A stretch of DNA of 36,657 nucleotides from Frankia sp. R82 (GTDB taxonomy: Bacteria; Actinomycetota; Actinomycetes; Frankiales; Frankiaceae). The notes beneath the pieces are model-generated. The model was not told the origin of the DNA. It made no database searches and saw nothing but the letters and a program-made list of their open reading frames with translations. The DNA is taken from positions 1-36,657 of the forward strand of contig NZ_JAMQQG010000291.1 of the NCBI RefSeq assembly GCF_023716925.1, written 5' to 3'. Both the position numbers and the translations under genes were made by a program. This document shows positions 1 through 7,726 of the stretch, in pieces (the first letter of the stretch is position 1; the number at the start of each line of letters is the position of its first letter).

Positions 1-484
1 GGTCGTGGGCGGTGCGGGGCGTGGTGAGCAGCGCGCGCAGCAGCGCCCGCAGGCCGGCGCGACCGGGCCGGGCCGGGTACGCCTTCGTTCCGGACCCGGT
101 CAGGGCAACTGCGCCCATCCGGTTGCCGGTACGGGCGGTGAGGAAACCGACGGCGGCGGTCGCGGCGATCGCCAGGTCGCGTTTGTCCAGCTGGCCGCTG
201 CCGAACTCGGTGCTGGCGGTCAGGTCGACCAGCGCCCAGGTTTCCAGTTCCCGGTCGGCGATGAGGTCGTGTACGTGCGGGACGGTGGTGCGGGCGGTGA
301 CCGCCCAGTCCATCCGGCGCACGTCGTCGCCGACGGTGTACTCGCGGCTTTCCGCCTTCTCGCTGCCGTGGCCGGGCAGCAGACCGAGATGGTCGCCCAG
401 CAGCATGCCGTCGAGGCGGCGCAGCACGGTGAGCTCGAGGCGGCGCAGGGTCCGCTCGACGACCGGGTCGGTGCCAGCGGTCAT
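1..484 (-). CDS. DUF58 domain protein (N-terminal part, cut by window edge)
   Basis: About 161 residues are visible, from an ATG at 484 that overlaps the moxR stop (ATGA), so translation is probably coupled. The open frame runs off the left edge. The sequence carries the DUF58 signature region ESREYTVGDDVRRMDW around residues 47-62. A von Willebrand A-like strand with VDLTAST follows near residue 85. DUF58 proteins are normally partners of the MoxR ATPase encoded beside them and are thought to act in assembly or maturation of envelope or cofactor-containing complexes; the substrate here is unknown. No membrane segment is seen in the visible part. The function beyond the family assignment is inference. 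Confidence 0.9.
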   Translation of the reverse strand, partial: MTAGTDPVVERTLRRLELTVLRRLDGMLLGDHLGLLPGHGSEKAESREYTVGDDVRRMDWAVTARTTVPHVHDLIADRELETWALVDLTASTEFGSGQLDKRDLAIAATAAVGFLTARTGNRMGAVALTGSGTKAYPARPGRAGLRALLRALLTTPRTAHD

Positions 485-1602
485 GCGACCGGGCCCTGCT
501 CGAGGTACTCCGGGAAGCCCGACCGTGGGTTGGTGCCCCAACCGCCGGTGTGCGGACCGGTGTACGGGCCGCCGGTCGGATACGGGGCCTGCTGGCGCGG
601 TGCGACCTGCGGCGCGACGACGGAGGCGACGATGCGCGCGGCGATCGCGTCGGCGGACAGGCCCTCGGCGAGCGCCTCGTAGGACAGCACCAGCCGGTGC
701 GGCAGCACATCCATGGCGACGGCGACGACGTCGTCTGGGACCACGTAGTCGCGCCCACGCAGCAGGCCGAGGGCGCGGGCGGCGGCGATCAGGCCGAGAG
801 AGGCCCGCGGTGAGGCGCCGTAGGCGAGATGGCCGCGCAGCTCCGGCAGGCCCGCCTGCTCCGGCGCGCGGGTGGCGAGCACCAGGTTCACCGCGAACTC
901 GACGATCGCATGGTGGACGAACACGTTGTCCGCCCGTTCCTGCAGCCGCAGCAGCTTCGCCGGGTCCAGCACCGGTTCGGGCACGGGCGGGCGCACGCCC
1001 ATCCGACGCACGATCTCCAGCTCCTCGGCCGGGCTCGGGTAGGGCACGGTCACCTTCATCAGGAACCGGTCGCGTTGGGCCTCGGGCAGCGGATAGACAC
1101 CCTCGGACTCGATCGGGTTCTGGGTGGCCAGCACCAGGAACGGCCGTGGCAGCGGATGGGTGACCCCACCCAGGGACACCTGCTTCTCCGACATGATCTC
1201 CAGCAGGGCCGACTGCACCTTCGCCGGCGCCCGGTTGATCTCGTCGGCGAGCACGAAGTTCGCGAACACCGGGCCGAGTTCGACGTCGAACGACTCACTC
1301 GTGGCCCGGTAGATCCGCGCGCCGACGATGTCGGACGGGACCAGGTCGTTGGTGAACTGGATGCGCACGAACGAGCCGCCCACCACCGTCGCCAGAGTCT
1401 GTACGGCCAGCGTCTTCGCCACGCCGGGCACACCCTCGAGCAGACAGTGCCCCCGGGCGAGCAGCGCGACGAGCATCCGTTCGACCATCCGGTCCTGCCC
1501 GACGATGACCTTCTTGATCTCGAACAGGGCGCGTTCGAGCAACGCCGCGTCCGTCGTGGTGTCCGGTGCCGCGAGGCCGGCCGGGCTGCGCCCATCGTCC
1601 AT
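481..1602 (-). CDS. MoxR-family AAA+ ATPase
   Basis: A 373-residue AAA+ protein of usual family length. Walker A is GVPGVAKT at residues 57-64; Walker B is FVLADEINRAP at about 116-126, followed by the AAA_3 core and AAA_lid_2 helical region. MoxR ATPases act as chaperone-like remodellers with a vWA partner, here the DUF58 protein whose ATG overlaps this stop codon. The ATG start has a GGGAG ribosome-binding site about 9 bases upstream. Just beyond that lies an unusual pair of interlocked inverted repeats (1621-1665). The client complex cannot be told from sequence. Confidence 0.95.
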   Translation of the reverse strand: MDDGRSPAGLAAPDTTTDAALLERALFEIKKVIVGQDRMVERMLVALLARGHCLLEGVPGVAKTLAVQTLATVVGGSFVRIQFTNDLVPSDIVGARIYRATSESFDVELGPVFANFVLADEINRAPAKVQSALLEIMSEKQVSLGGVTHPLPRPFLVLATQNPIESEGVYPLPEAQRDRFLMKVTVPYPSPAEELEIVRRMGVRPPVPEPVLDPAKLLRLQERADNVFVHHAIVEFAVNLVLATRAPEQAGLPELRGHLAYGASPRASLGLIAAARALGLLRGRDYVVPDDVVAVAMDVLPHRLVLSYEALAEGLSADAIAARIVASVVAPQVAPRQQAPYPTGGPYTGPHTGGWGTNPRSGFPEYLEQGPVA

Positions 1603-1620
1603 GCCGGTATTCTCCCAGCC

Positions 1621-1665
1621 CCGTGCCGAAATGGGGGACCTACCGAGTCGGCACGGCGAGGTCCC
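1621..1665 (-). promoter_or_regulatory. Interlocked inverted repeats in moxR leader/promoter region
   Basis: CCGTGCCGA (1621-1629) pairs perfectly with TCGGCACGG (1648-1656). GGGACCT (1635-1641) pairs perfectly with AGGTCCC (1659-1665). The arms alternate A-B-A'-B', so as RNA they could form an H-type pseudoknot or two exclusive hairpins. As DNA they could be two overlapping operators. The element ends just upstream of the moxR ribosome-binding site. The pairing is seen directly; the role is inference. Confidence 0.45.
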
Positions 1666-1780
1666 AAGGGTCTTCTAACCCCGTGTTCAGGAACAATCGG
1701 TTCGGGGTCGCCGAGTGCTGGCCCGGTGTCGAGGGCCGGTCAGCGCAGCGTCGACGACAGTGGCGGCGGGTTTGTGCATC

Positions 1781-3292
1781 TCAGCGCAGGGCGCGGGAAC
1801 GGTAACCGGACTGCGGCCCGAGAACGCGCTCGGCGGCGAGGCGTCCGGAGACGAGCACCATCGGCACGCCGACCCCCGGGCGGGTACCGCTGCCGGTGAA
1901 CACCACGTTGGCCAGGCCCGGCGCGAGGTTGCCCGGGCGGAACGGGCCGGTCTGCCCCAGTGTGTGGGCGGCGGCGAAGGGCGCGCCCGCCGCCATCCCG
2001 CGGGCCCGCCAGTCCGCGGGTGTCGTGACCTGCTCCACCTCGATGGCCGCGCCGAACCCCGGATAACCCCGCCGTTCGCAGGTGGCGACGACCTCGTCGC
2101 GGTAGCGCGGGCCGAGCACCGACCAGTCGAGGCCCGCGGTGAGGTTCGGGGTGGGAAACAGCACGTAACAGGCGTGCCCGCCGGCCGGGGCCAGCGTCGG
2201 ATCGCTGCGCGAGGGGGTGCTGACCAGAAACGACGGGTCGCTCATCAGCTCCCCGCGGTCGATGATCTCCGCGAACGTGCGCCGCCAGGCCTGGCCGAAG
2301 TGGATGGTGTGGTGCGCGGTGTGCGGGTAGTCCGCCCGGGCCCCGGCGAGCAGCAGAAAGCAGGACGGGGAGTAGCGCAGCCGCCGCAGCCGGCGTGGCG
2401 CCGTTCCTGGTGGCAGCAGCTCGGAGTAGGCGATCGGCAGGTCCGGGTTGAGCACGACCACGTCGGCCGGCACCCGTTCGCCCTGCGCGGTGTGCACGGC
2501 CACCGCCCGTCCGCCGCGCACCTCCACCCGGGTGACCGTCGTGTCATAACGCAGGGTCACTCCGTGTTTGGTCGCCGCACCGGCCAGCGCCTCGGGGACG
2601 GCGTGCATCCCGCCCTGCGGGTGGTACACCCCGGCGACGCAGTCCATGTACGAGATGACCGCGTAGAGCGCCAGCGCGTCGTGCGGGGCCAGGCCCGCGT
2701 ACATCGCCTGGAAGGAGAACAGCCGCCGGGTCCGCTCGTCACGCAGGTGCCGGTGGACGACCGGGTCGAGCCGGCGGAACCCGCCGAGGGCGGCGAGGCG
2801 GGCCAGCGCCGGGCGCACCAACGTCAGCGGCGAGTCCACCTGAGCGTCGATGAAGTGCGCGAACTGGACGCGGAACATCGCGGTCACGAGCTCGACGAAA
2901 CGCTCGAACCCGGCCGCCTCCGCCGGTCCGCACAGCGCGCGGATCTCCGCGGCGGTGTCGGCGGGGTCGGCCCGCACGTCCAGCGACGAGCCGTCGGCGA
3001 AGAACGCCCGGTACATCGGGTCCAGGCGGGTGAGCGTCAACCAGTCCTCGAGGTGCTCACCCACGCAGTCCAGCGCGTCGGCGAGCAGCTCCGGCATCGT
3101 CAGCACCGTCGGCCCGGTGTCGAACCGGTAACCGCCCAGGGTGAGCACACCGGCACGCCCACCTGGGGTCGCGTCCCGTTCGAGCACGGTGACCCGACGC
3201 CCGGCACCGGCCAGGCGCAGCGCCGCCGACAGCCCACCCAGGCCCGCACCGACGATGACGACGTGGTCTGTCGGTCCCTGCACCGTGCGCAT
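1781..3292 (-). CDS. crtI: Phytoene desaturase (CrtI family)
   Basis: 503 residues, the usual CrtI length. An N-terminal FAD-binding motif VVIVGAGLGGLSAA lies at residues 11-24. The CrtI hallmark FDTGPTVLTMPELL follows at about 57-70, and the C-terminal flavin-binding stretch PGVGVPMVLVSGRLAAE is near the end. The enzyme introduces double bonds into phytoene to give neurosporene or lycopene. The ATG start has a GGGAGG site 8 bases upstream. The gene lies 55 bases after crtE on the same strand, and an 18-bp palindrome sits in that gap. A related desaturase at 8384-10003 suggests a split of labour; this copy is the better candidate for the early phytoene steps because it sits beside crtE. Confidence 0.9.
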   Translation of the reverse strand: MRTVQGPTDHVVIVGAGLGGLSAALRLAGAGRRVTVLERDATPGGRAGVLTLGGYRFDTGPTVLTMPELLADALDCVGEHLEDWLTLTRLDPMYRAFFADGSSLDVRADPADTAAEIRALCGPAEAAGFERFVELVTAMFRVQFAHFIDAQVDSPLTLVRPALARLAALGGFRRLDPVVHRHLRDERTRRLFSFQAMYAGLAPHDALALYAVISYMDCVAGVYHPQGGMHAVPEALAGAATKHGVTLRYDTTVTRVEVRGGRAVAVHTAQGERVPADVVVLNPDLPIAYSELLPPGTAPRRLRRLRYSPSCFLLLAGARADYPHTAHHTIHFGQAWRRTFAEIIDRGELMSDPSFLVSTPSRSDPTLAPAGGHACYVLFPTPNLTAGLDWSVLGPRYRDEVVATCERRGYPGFGAAIEVEQVTTPADWRARGMAAGAPFAAAHTLGQTGPFRPGNLAPGLANVVFTGSGTRPGVGVPMVLVSGRLAAERVLGPQSGYRSRALR

Positions 3293-3316
3293 CAGCCCCG
3301 CCTCCCAGCTGCCCGT

Positions 3317-3334
3317 GCCACCGGGCCCGGTGGC
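3317..3334. promoter_or_regulatory. 18-bp perfect palindrome between crtE and crtI
   Basis: GCCACCGGGCCCGGTGGC is its own reverse complement and lies 25 bases upstream of the crtI start and 13 bases past the crtE stop. It could be an operator for a dimeric regulator or a snap-back hairpin that attenuates or stabilises the crtE-crtI message. The palindrome is seen; the role is not established. Confidence 0.45.
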
Positions 3335-3347
3335 CGCGGTGTCGCGC

Positions 3348-4505
3348 TCACTGTGCCCGGGCGGTGGCCGCGGTGGCGAGGTGGGTCAGCGCCTCGACGG
3401 TCGTGGCGTCAAGGCCGGCCGCCCCGGCCGTCCCAGCCATCCCGACCGTCCCGACCTCGCCGGCCGCGGTCAGGGCGGCGATCGCCGTGGCGGTGCAGGA
3501 CGCGATGCGTTGCTCGGCGAGGTCGAGCGCACCACTGTCCGCCACGAACGTGCGGGCCTGCTCGAGTGCCGCAGGCAGGTCGGGCCGGTCGAACAGGGCC
3601 CGCAGTCCGGCCGCGTCCGACTGCCGGGCAGCGAGCGCGAGCAGTGCGTTCGGTCGGCCGTTGCGCAGGTCCTCCCCGGCGGGCTTGCCGGTCACCATCG
3701 GGTCGCCGAACAGGTCCAGGATGTCGTCGCGCAGCTGGAACGCCTCGCCGAGCGGCCCCCCGAAGGCCGCATAGACCGCCACCAGATCCGGTGACCCGCC
3801 AGCGAGCAGCGCACCGAGCTGCAGCGGGCGGATCACGGTGTATCCGGCTGTCTTGTACCGGGCGATCCGCCCGATCCGCACCGACGGCGTTCCCCCCTCG
3901 CCGCCGGGCCGCCGGTCGTCCGGGCGCAGCGGCCGGCCGGCGGCGCCGAACGTCTCGTCGGTGTCGAGGTCCAGGGGATGACCGGTGAGGTCGAGGTACT
4001 GACCGGCGACGAGCTCGGTGCGCATCCGGGCATAGGTCGGCCAGGCCCGCAGCAGCGCCGCCGGCTCCAGCCCGCTGGCCATCAGCAGGTCGTCCGCCCA
4101 GCTCAGGAACAGGTCACCGAGCAGAACCGCGGCGGACTGGCCGAACCGGTCGCTGTCCCCGGGCAGCCCGCGGGCACGATGGGCCGCGGCGAGGCTGCGG
4201 TGCGCGCTCGGCCGGCCGCGGCGCAGCGGCGAACCGTCCATCAGGTCGTCATGCACCAGCGCGCAGGCATGTAGCACTTCCAGGGATGCGGCGGCCGTCA
4301 CGATCTCGGCGCCGTCCGACCCGCCGGCGCCCCGCCAGCCCCAGTAGCAGAACGCCGGACGCAGCAGCTTGCCGCCGCCGAGCAGCACCTGCTCGGCCAT
4401 CTCGACGAACGGCGCGAGCCCGGGGTCGATGGCCGCCAGCATGGCCCCCCGATCGGCGAGGAACCGGCGCAGTACGGCGGACACCCGAGGGCGGACATCG
4501 GTCAT
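3348..4505 (-). CDS. crtE: Polyprenyl (geranylgeranyl) diphosphate synthase
   Basis: 385 residues of the trans-isoprenyl diphosphate synthase fold. The first aspartate-rich motif is HDDLMD (D86, D87, D90), followed by RRGRPSAH. The second is RDDILD (D260, D261, D264), with FGD after it. GGKLLRP at residues 44-50 is the isopentenyl diphosphate-binding region. Family members condense isopentenyl diphosphate with allylic diphosphates; next to crtI, geranylgeranyl diphosphate for carotenoids is the likely product. A charged insert at about 191-210 and a Gly/Ala repeat tail are not typical. The start is an ATG only 23 bases from the start of the divergent gene. Chain length cannot be proven from sequence. 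Confidence 0.88.
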   Translation of the reverse strand: MTDVRPRVSAVLRRFLADRGAMLAAIDPGLAPFVEMAEQVLLGGGKLLRPAFCYWGWRGAGGSDGAEIVTAAASLEVLHACALVHDDLMDGSPLRRGRPSAHRSLAAAHRARGLPGDSDRFGQSAAVLLGDLFLSWADDLLMASGLEPAALLRAWPTYARMRTELVAGQYLDLTGHPLDLDTDETFGAAGRPLRPDDRRPGGEGGTPSVRIGRIARYKTAGYTVIRPLQLGALLAGGSPDLVAVYAAFGGPLGEAFQLRDDILDLFGDPMVTGKPAGEDLRNGRPNALLALAARQSDAAGLRALFDRPDLPAALEQARTFVADSGALDLAEQRIASCTATAIAALTAAGEVGTVGMAGTAGAAGLDATTVEALTHLATAATARAQ

Positions 4506-4528
4506 CGGCGGCCGGGGTACCGTGCGGT

Positions 4529-5221
4529 GTGCCCGTGTTCGACACGCTCGTCGTGGTGATCGCCGTCATCCTGTTGGCCGCCGCGATCGGTGGTCTGTCC
4601 CTGCTGCGGCTGCCACCTGCCGAACTCGTCCACACCGCTGACGGTATCGACGCAGTCGAGCTGATGGTGGCCACAGGCCGGATAGAGGTGGCCGATCGGG
4701 ACCGCGGCGACGTCCGCGCCGAGCTCACCGTCCGCCGCCGGCCCGGCCGGGCGGCACCGACGGTGACGACGGTCGGGTCGGTGCTGCGCATCGACGGCCG
4801 CCGCAGCGAGGTGCGGGTCCGGCTGCAGGTGCCGCCCGGCACCCGGGTGCGGGCCGAGCTGTTCACCGGCGAGATCACCCTGTGGGGGGTCGGCGGAGAG
4901 CTGTCGCTGGTCACCCGGGACGGCACGATCGCCGGCCGGGAACTCGGCGCCGGCCCCGTCGCCGCCCGTAGCCGCGACGGTGACGTGAACCTGCACTTCA
5001 GCCGCCCGCCGCGGGACGTCCATGCGCAGAGCGACACCGGCCTGGTCACGGTGATGCTCCCGGACGAGCGTTACGACGTCGCCGTGGAGTCCGGCGACCC
5101 GCGCGGCGTCGAGCTGAACCTCACCGCGGTGCCCGGCGCCGCGCACCGGGTGGTGACCCGCACGGTCTCCGGCCGGGTGCAGGTCGGCATCACCGCCCCG
5201 CTGGGGCCCCTGCCCATCTGA
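4529..5221 (+). CDS. Membrane-anchored DUF4097-like beta-repeat protein
   Basis: 230 residues from the GTG at 4529, chosen because upstream frame would overlap crtE. An N-terminal hydrophobic segment (residues 4-24, VFDTLVVVIAVILLAA region) is a membrane anchor. The rest is a run of short beta strands with G-D-[IV] turns (ATGRIEV, FTGEITLWGVGG, RDGTIAG, RDGDVNL, DTGLVTV), as in the DUF4097/putative adhesin beta-helix family. Function is unknown in general; in other bacteria such proteins sit near envelope stress regulators. It is divergent from crtE with only 23 bases between starts. A GTG at 4535 is an alternative start. Confidence 0.7.
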   Translation: MPVFDTLVVVIAVILLAAAIGGLSLLRLPPAELVHTADGIDAVELMVATGRIEVADRDRGDVRAELTVRRRPGRAAPTVTTVGSVLRIDGRRSEVRVRLQVPPGTRVRAELFTGEITLWGVGGELSLVTRDGTIAGRELGAGPVAARSRDGDVNLHFSRPPRDVHAQSDTGLVTVMLPDERYDVAVESGDPRGVELNLTAVPGAAHRVVTRTVSGRVQVGITAPLGPLPI

Positions 5222-5229
5222 CGACCGGC

Positions 5230-5270
5230 CCACCTGCCCCCTGACCACCTGCCCCCTGGCCACCTGCCCT
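5230..5270. repeat. 15-bp intergenic tandem repeat (2.7 copies)
   Basis: CCACCTGCCCCCTGA (5230-5244), CCACCTGCCCCCTGG (5245-5259) and a partial third copy CCACCTGCCCT (5260-5270), directly after the DUF4097-like gene and before metF. No coding role. The unit length matches the 15-bp repeats found inside other genes of the window. Confidence 0.8.
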
Positions 5271-5340
5271 GCTCGCCTGACGGGTGCGGCCCATGGGGGC
5301 CTGTTTCCGGGTGTGGTCCCAGGCGGGCTACGCTCGGAGG

Positions 5341-6237
5341 ATGACGGCGGTTCGGAGTGTGAGCGCGCGACCGACGACGATGGCCGAGTTTCTCACCGCG
5401 GGGCTACCGTCGTTCTCCTTCGAGTTCTTTCCGCCGAAGACCCCGGACGGGGAGCGGCACCTGTGGACGGCACTGCGCCAGATCGAGGCGCTGCGTCCGT
5501 CCTTCGTCTCGGTCACCTACGGTGCCGGCGGGTCCAACCGGGACGGCACGATCCGGGTGACCGAGCGGATCGCCACCGAGACCACGCTCACTCCGATCGC
5601 GCACCTCACCGCGGTCAACCACTCCGTCGCTGAGCTGCGTCAGGTGATCGGCAACTACGCCGGCGCCGGGGTGCGTAACGTGCTGGCGCTGCGCGGTGAC
5701 CCGCCGGGCGATCCGCAGGGGGCGTGGTCGGCCCACCCGCAGGGGTTGGAGTACGCAAGCGAACTGGTCAGCCTGGTCCGGGCGGCCGGGGACTTCTGCG
5801 TCGGCGTCGCTGCCTTCCCCGACAAGCACCCCCGCTCGCCAGACCTGGACTCCGACGCCCGGCACCTGGTCGGCAAGTTCAACGCCGGGGCCGACTACGC
5901 CATCACCCAGTTCTTCTTCGGGGCGGACGACTACTTCCGTCTCGTCGACCGGGTCCGCGCGCTCGGCTGCGACAAGCCGATCATCCCGGGGATCATGCCG
6001 GTGACCAACGTGTCGCAGATCGTGCGGATGGCGCAGCTGTCCGGTGCCGCCCTCCCGCCCGACCTGGTGGCCCGCCTGCAGGCCATCGCGGACGACCCGG
6101 CCGCGGTGCGTGCCGTCGGCATCGAGGTGGCGACCGACCTGTCCCGCCGCCTGCTCGACGGCGGGGCGCCCGGCCTGCACTTCATCACCCTGAACCGTTC
6201 CAGCGCCACCCGGGAGATCTTCCAGGCCGTCAGGTAG
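5341..6237 (+). CDS. metF: 5,10-methylenetetrahydrofolate reductase
   Basis: 298 residues, the size of bacterial Met[11 protein letters not shown] near residue 23 carries the family glutamate. [38 protein letters not shown] and [11 protein letters not shown] follow in the expected order of the TIM-barrel flavoprotein. The enzyme reduces methylene-THF to methyl-THF for methionine synthesis. The start is uncertain: ATG 5341 is immediately preceded by GGAGG (too close for a normal ribosome site). A TACGCT -10-like hexamer lies at 5329-5334, so a leaderless message starting at this ATG is plausible. An ATG at 5380 is the alternative. The 3' end overlaps the converging small gene by 8 bases. Confidence 0.93.
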   Translation: MTAVRSVSARPTTMAEFLTAGLPSFSFEFFPPKTPDGERHLWTALRQIEALRPSFVSVTYGAGGSNRDGTIRVTERIATETTLTPIAHLTAVNHSVAELRQVIGNYAGAGVRNVLALRGDPPGDPQGAWSAHPQGLEYASELVSLVRAAGDFCVGVAAFPDKHPRSPDLDSDARHLVGKFNAGADYAITQFFFGADDYFRLVDRVRALGCDKPIIPGIMPVTNVSQIVRMAQLSGAALPPDLVARLQAIADDPAAVRAVGIEVATDLSRRLLDGGAPGLHFITLNRSSATREIFQAVR

Positions 6238-6496
6238 GCGGCGGTTGCGGGACCACCGCCGCATACGAGTCGAACACGCACAGCAGCCACTCGTCGCGGA
6301 ACAGCTTCTCCCGGGCCAGCGAGAACCCGGCCTGGTTGGCGGCGTCGATCACGCTGGTGATCAGGGTCAGATCGAGGGCGTTGAACACCGGGGTGACGCG
6401 CACCGCGAGGATCACCTGGTCTCGGTGGGGCGCGAACACGGTCCCCGTATCGAGATCCTCGATGCGCTCGACCACTCCGCTTACCGGTTCGCTCAC
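6230..6496 (-). CDS. Small conserved-looking hypothetical protein
   Basis: 88 residues, not recognised. The middle has regular alternating hydrophobic beta/alpha segments ([51 protein letters not shown]) and a proline tail, suggesting a small folded domain. It is accepted as real because it fills the gap between metF and the next gene and has a GTG start with GGAGG 4 bases upstream. A TAGAGT -10-like hexamer lies on its strand at 6516-6521. It ends 8 bases inside metF on the opposite strand. Confidence 0.65.
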   Translation of the reverse strand: MSEPVSGVVERIEDLDTGTVFAPHRDQVILAVRVTPVFNALDLTLITSVIDAANQAGFSLAREKLFRDEWLLCVFDSYAAVVPQPPPT

Positions 6497-6561
6497 GTCG
6501 CCTCCACTACTGGTGACTCTACGTCCCGCCTGCCGTCCCGTCCCGGCTGTTTCATGGGAGC

Positions 6562-7311
6562 GTGCCCAAGCCCGTCCGCGCCCTCGACCTTGACAGCTAC
6601 CTCGCTCGCTGGTCGCAGCTGCACGGCGGGTATGACACCCGCTCGGGGCTGTGGCTGGTGCGGGCCTTCCTGACGTTCGTCCACCGGGTCGCGCGACCGT
6701 TGGCGGTGCGGGGGGTGCCGCCGTCCGCGGTGACCGCGGGCGGGGTGGCGCTGACCGGCCTGATCGTGCCCGCCGCGGCTGCCGGCGGCCGCTGGCCGCT
6801 ACTGGGCCTGGCCGCGTTGGTTCTCGGTGGGCTCGCGGACAGCGTCGACGGCGCCGTGGCGGTGCTGACGGGCCGCTCGACCGCCTGGGGCTACGTGCTG
6901 GACTCGGTCGCTGACCGTTGCGGTGACGTGCTGTGCCTGGTCGGACTGTGGTGCCTGGGCGCGCCCGGGGGCCTGCTGGTCGCGGCCGGCTGCCTGCTCG
7001 GCCTGCTGGAGTACACCCGGGCCCGGGCCGGTAATGCCGGCTTCGGTGAGATCGGCGTGGTTACTGTGGGCGAGCGTCCGACCAGGATGATCCTCACCGG
7101 CGTCGGTCTGCTGGGGGCCGGTCTGGTGCCCGGCCTCGCGGGCGCCGCCGTCGCCGTCGCCGCGATCGGGACCGCTGCGGTCTGCGCGATCGGCTTCCTT
7201 CAGCTCGCGGTCACCATCCGCACCACCCTCGTGGACGCGCCACCTCCCGTGGCACCCGCCCCAGGAACATCCATCGCGTCGCCGCCCCCGCCCCCGCCGT
7301 CGTCGTCGTGA
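6562..7311 (+). CDS. CDP-alcohol phosphatidyltransferase family membrane protein
   Basis: 249 residues with several hydrophobic helices. The family signature D-x2-D-G-x2-A-[R]-x8-G-x3-D-x3-D is present with exact spacing at residues 93-118: D93, D96, G97, A100, G110, D114, D118. The arginine after A100 is valine (V101). The family transfers a phosphoalcohol from a CDP-alcohol to a lipid or polyol. The metal-binding aspartates are all present, so activity is likely, but the Arg-to-Val change is unusual. The C-terminus is a Pro/Ser tail (PPPPPPSSS). The start is a GTG with GGGAG only 1 base away, so the exact start is uncertain. The substrate cannot be assigned. Confidence 0.82.
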   Translation: MPKPVRALDLDSYLARWSQLHGGYDTRSGLWLVRAFLTFVHRVARPLAVRGVPPSAVTAGGVALTGLIVPAAAAGGRWPLLGLAALVLGGLADSVDGAVAVLTGRSTAWGYVLDSVADRCGDVLCLVGLWCLGAPGGLLVAAGCLLGLLEYTRARAGNAGFGEIGVVTVGERPTRMILTGVGLLGAGLVPGLAGAAVAVAAIGTAAVCAIGFLQLAVTIRTTLVDAPPPVAPAPGTSIASPPPPPPSSS

Positions 7312-7726
7312 CCGCCTCCGCCTCTTCCGCCGTAACCGCCTCCGCCGCCGCCCGGGAGGTCCCGGACGTGGTGTCGCCCTCCACATGGCCCGTCTTGTTC
7401 ACGCGATGAGGCTTTCCCGGGCGGCGACCTGATCCCTGGTCGGTGGGCCCGGTGGTGGTCGGACTCGGCGGCCGCTGATCGTGGGTGGATCCGGGCATCG
7501 CCCCGGACGGACGGAACGTGATCTTAATTTGTGTACTGAGCGTTTGCGCAGGCTAACCGAGGTCGCAGATTACGGATCCGAATCAGCGGTGGATTTTTCC
7601 GTTCATCGCCGAATTTGCGGACACATTGCTACGATCCGGCCGCACCCTCGTTTCGCCGATCGCCCTTGGTTACGGCCGTGGGATCGGCCCCGAGGCACCC
7701 ACTCGCGATGAAGGATTCGGGAAAAG
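7312..7726. other. Gene-free region with promoter of the secreted protein gene
   Basis: I see no convincing gene in these 415 bases. The first part is GC-rich, with a weak 6-bp stem (7490-7495 with 7502-7507) that might end the upstream transcript. From about 7515 the DNA becomes distinctly more AT-rich than its surroundings, as expected for a promoter. A leader hairpin GCCGATC/GATCGGC pairs 7655-7661 with 7682-7688 ahead of the next gene. Confidence 0.5.
7627..7635 (+). promoter_or_regulatory. Putative extended -10 promoter
   Basis: TGC followed by TACGAT (7630-7635) matches an extended -10 (TGN-TANNNT) in the AT-rich gap, about 90 bases before the ATG at 7727. No good -35 is visible at the right distance. 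Predicted only. Confidence 0.35.

Noticed and set aside
1691-1703. GAAC-N5-GTTC resembling a LexA box upstream of moxR
   Set aside because: The spacer is 5 bases instead of 4 and the flanking bases do not match; the true box is at 25500.
1715-3988. A 757-codon open frame antisense to crtI and crtE
   Set aside because: Composition is Arg/Gly/Pro/His-rich with no family pattern; it mirrors real genes on the other strand, as is normal at this GC content.
7211-7498. 95-codon minus-strand frame overlapping the end of the phosphatidyltransferase gene
   Set aside because: Low-complexity Thr/Ala/Arg sequence, no ribosome site, overlaps a confident gene.
7490-7507. TCCGGG/CCCGGA hairpin as a terminator
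   Set aside because: Only 6 bp, no T-run and 179 bases from the previous stop; mentioned as weak only.
7481-7711. 76-codon plus-strand frame in the gap before 7727
   Set aside because: Arg/Pro-rich, covers the AT-rich promoter region and a leader hairpin, no recognisable domain.
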